Assembly: GCA_964017155.1 (NCBI GenBank) | Contig: OZ024861.1 | Coordinates: 52,803,809-52,867,808, forward strand | Direction: 5' to 3' | DNA length: 64,000 bases | Source: Oasisia sp. SBJ-2009 | Lineage: Eukaryota > Annelida > Polychaeta > Sabellida > Siboglinidae | Shown: piece by piece, positions 61,701-64,000 of the stretch | Numbering within the stretch: position 1 is the first letter of the stretch | How the letters are laid out: each line of letters begins with the position of its first letter | Translations under genes and position numbers: made by a program | The notes under the pieces: model-generated | Seen by the model: only the letters and a program-made list of their open reading frames with translations | Told to the model about the DNA's origin: nothing | Database searches by the model: none

Positions 61701-63094
61701 CGTGTCTCAGCAGTCTCGTGTGAGACTTCCACAACGAATCGCATTTGGAGCAGCGATACGACTGGCAATACATGCAAATGTCCTTGATGTACGAAAAGTG
61801 ATTTTCGTGTAAATTAACGTTTAGTGATTCCGGATATCGACACAGCGACCGTCTGACAACTTCCGATACCCACGTCACGTTTCCGGCCGGCCCACGCGAC
61901 TCGATTAGTTGAAACACGGTGACGTTCACTTGGAATGCGTCTTCGAATCGAAGGAGGTCGATCATGGAGACACCGGGAAAGTGCGCGATGTCTATCTCTT
62001 CGCCGTAGACGTCGTAGAGGCACCCCACCCACGTTTCCAATGCACGCGCGCTACACCCTCGGTGAAGAGCTAAACACCTGAACAGGCAGAGTCCATCGTT
62101 GTACCTTTCACCGTCCTTGTTTGTTTCTAAGGTTATTATACCCTTGTTTTTCTTGATGTGACGGGGAATGGACCTATTTGGGGTCCCGATGGGATGGTCT
62201 AAGATTCGGTTCACGAACACCGTGACATTGGTGACCAGTTGACTCACCCAAGCTGATCCCGGTCTCTGTTTTTGAGTCCATTCCAAAACATCGCGTTGTT
62301 GAACGTCCTTCAGGAACTGATCGAAATCGTCCCGACTTGTGATCAAACACGGTTCCTCCAAATATCGTCCGCAACAGTTATTGGAAGAATGAAAATATCT
62401 ATACTCTCCCGTCACTTTGTTTCTCAAGATGAAAGCGTAACTCATGTTAATTTTAAACCGTTTGGTCTGATCCCAAAAGATTCTTCTCAATGTATCTTCC
62501 ATATACATCGTGTTGACGTCTTCCATGCGAATGTTATATCTCGACTGAATTCGCCCGTGCGAAATCCTCGTACGAATACTCGACCAGTGTTTACGTACTA
62601 CGCGTTGAAGATCGTCCGAAACGTCATCGAATAACGGTACGCTTTCGGGCGGAATAGGCGAATCTTCTTCTATGCTCTGGGATACCTCTACGCGTTCTGA
62701 AGCCGTGACGGTTTCCTTTCGGCGCTTCGACAGCAATCCTTCAATCTCTCTGTAGCGTTCGAGGTTCTTGCGTTTTTTGCGATCGCACCGCTGTCTTCTG
62801 AGATGAGTTTTCAAAGCGTCCTTTCTAGCGAATACCCTTTTACATCTTGGACACTCGTTTGTTGGGGACTGCTCGTTTGCGTCATCGCGTACCGATGCGT
62901 AGCTGTGTTCGCTCGAGGTCGGAGGATTCTGTTGTAGAGCGCCGGTACTTTCTCTTGCGGAGTTGTGATCGAACGAAAGGGTCGGTCGCATTAAAACATC
63001 GCGATACGTCGGCTTCGTTTCTCTTCGGTTTCTCTGCAGTCGTGATGTCGACGGTCCATCAAAAGTTGTTTCGTCTCGTTCGAGCCGTCGCTGG

Positions 63095-63537
63095 CTGAAA
63101 TAAAAATAAATAAAAAATAAATGAAAATAGTTTACAGACACTAAAACGCGCATCTAGCCATATATAATACGCTAACAAACCAGGCTATTGCATGAAAACA
63201 TAAACAGGCTACCTAGTTAAAATGGCTACACGTTCGTTGTTTGGTGGCGCCACTGATCTGAACAATTCCACTGGCGTATAGATCTCCGATTATCTTGCGA
63301 CCGCGATTGGTGCCACCTTTGGTAAACACGTTCGCAGGTCTCGCATCTCGCGCCAAACGGCGTTGCCAGGCAACGAGTTCCGGCCGCTGACATACCGCCG
63401 TCGTAGAAATCTATCCTCAGCGGATACGTATATGAGGTCACCCGATAACGAAGTAAACTGCACATGCGCGCCACGCACATACACACACGCGTGCGCGTAC
63501 ACACTCACACGCACAAACACGCGCACGCACGCACGCA

Positions 63538-63626
<89 letters not shown>

Positions 63627-63677
63627 AATTAAAACCACGACGCGGTATCGATGTATAACAATATACATTAAACATAC
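63095..63677 (-). other. Probable PolB intron (583 bp)
   Basis: Bounded by GTATGT at the 5' side and a T-rich tract plus TTTCAG at the 3' side on the minus strand. It contains the CA/CG and AT microsatellites at about 63476-63624. The rest (about 63154-63470) shows no recognisable coding segment, RNA gene or repeat. Confidence 0.65.
63476..63624. repeat. Compound microsatellite: CA/CG-rich tract then (AT)42
   Basis: An alternating purine-pyrimidine tract of ACAC, CGCG and GCAC words (about 63476-63540) passes directly into 84 bp of perfect AT repeat (63541-63624). Open frames reading I-Y repeats across it are artefacts. The tract can adopt Z-DNA or cruciform structures. Confidence 0.95.
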
Positions 63678-63757
63678 CTGTGAAATTCCAGGTGATTCTT
63701 GACGTCGTTAAATGTGTTAAATACACGTCCACAAATTCTACAAACGTGTTTCTTCAT
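63678..63757 (-). CDS. PolB: Probable first exon of PolB, encoding a C2H2 zinc finger
   Basis: Reading leftward from an ATG at 63757-63755, 26 codons contain one C2H2 finger: CRIC, twelve residues, then H-x3-H. The exon ends ...CACAG followed by GTATGT (63677-63672), a strong donor. The exon leaves two bases of a codon over. The acceptor TTTCAG ends at 63095 after a T-rich tract, and the PolB frame there needs exactly one base to complete its codon, so the phases agree. Zinc fingers at the start of Maverick polymerases are familiar. The alternative, unspliced start at 63153 would add 19 hydrophobic residues translated from the T-rich tract, which looks like intron. Confidence 0.75.
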
Positions 63758-63767
63758 TGTCTATCTG

Positions 63768-64000
63768 TCTCTCTCTGACTCGCTCTCTCTCTCTCTCTCT
63801 CTCTCTCTGTCTGTCTCTGTCTCTGACTCTCTGTCACTCTCTGTCGCTCTCTGTCTCTCTGTCTCTGTGTCTCTGTGTGTGTCTCTGTCGCTCTCTGTCG
63901 CTCTCTGTCTCTCTGTCTCTGTCTCTGTCTCTGTCTCTGTCTCTGTCTCTGTCTCTGTCTCTGTCTCTGTCTCTGTCTCTGTCTCTGTCTCTGTCTCTGT
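63768..64000. repeat. CT-rich microsatellite ending in (CTGTCT)n
   Basis: CT dinucleotide and GTCTCT-type repeats from about 63768, becoming a regular six-base CTGTCT repeat from about 63909 to the window edge (about 15 copies). On the minus strand it is a GA-rich tract just upstream of the probable PolB first exon. No gene is visible in it. The element's right terminus must lie beyond it. Confidence 0.93.

Larger units (their letters stand above)
58774..63757 (-). pseudogene. PolB: Protein-primed family B DNA polymerase, probably two exons, three lesions
   Basis: Replicates the element by protein priming. Numbering is from the ATG at 63153. C2HC zinc fingers lie at 101-123 and 468-488, with an OTU-like segment between (C356, H452). 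The exonuclease motifs are TYDFECY (530-536), GFNSGRYD (669-676) and YNNRD (805-809). Polymerase motif A is FDANALY (911-917). The frame is lost at about 59493-59497, exactly where motif B should be; the spacing implies an 11-base deletion. Motif C (YCETDTDSAY) follows in the next frame at about 59225-59196. A second shift at C4 on the plus strand (58968-58971) moves to a third frame with GLSSKTYYCF. Homology ends at about 58774, clipping the C-terminus. The true N-terminus is probably the zinc-finger exon at 63678-63757. The gene converges on the capsid gene. Confidence 0.92.
52469..64000. mobile_element. Maverick/Polinton (adintovirus-type) element, left end and coding region; right end outside window
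   Basis: Satellite sequence breaks at 52468 and is replaced by unrelated DNA starting AGTAGTATTG. A 5'-AG end is typical of Polintons. The interior encodes the hallmark set: packaging ATPase, retrovirus-like integrase with chromodomain, penton-like and double-jelly-roll capsid proteins, and protein-primed PolB in convergent orientation. Together these genes identify the family firmly. A copy of the left end in inverted orientation, and a six-base target duplication, are expected at the right end. Neither is found before 64000, so the right limit given here is only the window edge. Several genes are broken, so the copy is probably not autonomous. Confidence 0.93.

Noticed and set aside
63095..63153. 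Unspliced PolB start at the ATG at 63153.
   Set aside because: The first 19 residues are hydrophobic translation of a T-rich tract ending in TTTCAG. The phased zinc-finger exon upstream is a better start, although the unspliced form cannot be excluded.
63154..63470. Possible host gene or RNA gene in the PolB intron.
   Set aside because: Short frames on both strands show no domain, and no tRNA-like or other RNA structure was recognised.
63438..63732. Open frames with long I-Y repeats near the right edge.
   Set aside because: They are translations of the AT and CA microsatellites.

Overview
Animal (metazoan) nuclear DNA with two parts: a satellite array (1-52468) and the left ~11 kb of a Maverick/Polinton (adintovirus-type) element inserted in it (52469 onward). 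No host gene was recognised. Kozak-like starts, a GT-AG intron, CpG-rich sequence, a TCAGTT initiator and TTAGG-like CCTAACCTAA words suggest an arthropod, perhaps a hymenopteran; that placement is a low-confidence inference. SATELLITE: the array is built from ~180-190 bp monomers that all open with CTGATCCCCCGTAGACGGA or a close variant. Five types are distinguishable: A, A', B, C and D, where D carries a GC-rich extension with (GGGCC)n. A nine-monomer higher-order repeat, A-A'-B-C-D(long)-A''-B-C-D(short), is 2022 bp at 2522-4543. From 1645 to 17790 two versions alternate, giving four almost identical copies of a 4034-4039 bp repeat. From 17791 to 37716 the period is ~2.01-2.07 kb. Both edges (1-1644 and 37717-52468) are more diverged and rearranged. 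ELEMENT: the satellite stops inside an A monomer at 52468 and is followed by a 5'-AG terminus. Rightward genes follow: packaging ATPase, a small basic protein without a start codon, a conserved 243-residue protein of unknown role, integrase with chromodomain, a small membrane protein, minor capsid (penton-like) protein, a small basic virion-like protein, and the double-jelly-roll major capsid protein. A protein-primed family B DNA polymerase runs leftward toward them, probably with a separate zinc-finger first exon (63678-63757) joined across a 583-bp intron. The right terminus is not in the window and no adenain-type protease was found. TOGETHER the genes are the classic set of a self-synthesising transposon/virus: integrase for insertion, PolB for replication, ATPase for packaging, and capsid proteins for a virion. 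STATE: this copy reads as recently dead, or partly mis-sequenced. The integrase has one frameshift in a C run. The major capsid gene has one frameshift beside a perfect hairpin and one in-frame TGA. PolB has a small deletion through motif B, a frameshift in a G run and a clipped C-terminus. ATPase, the 243-residue protein, membrane protein, penton and small basic protein are open. Two breaks lie in homopolymers, so base-calling error is a live alternative for those.
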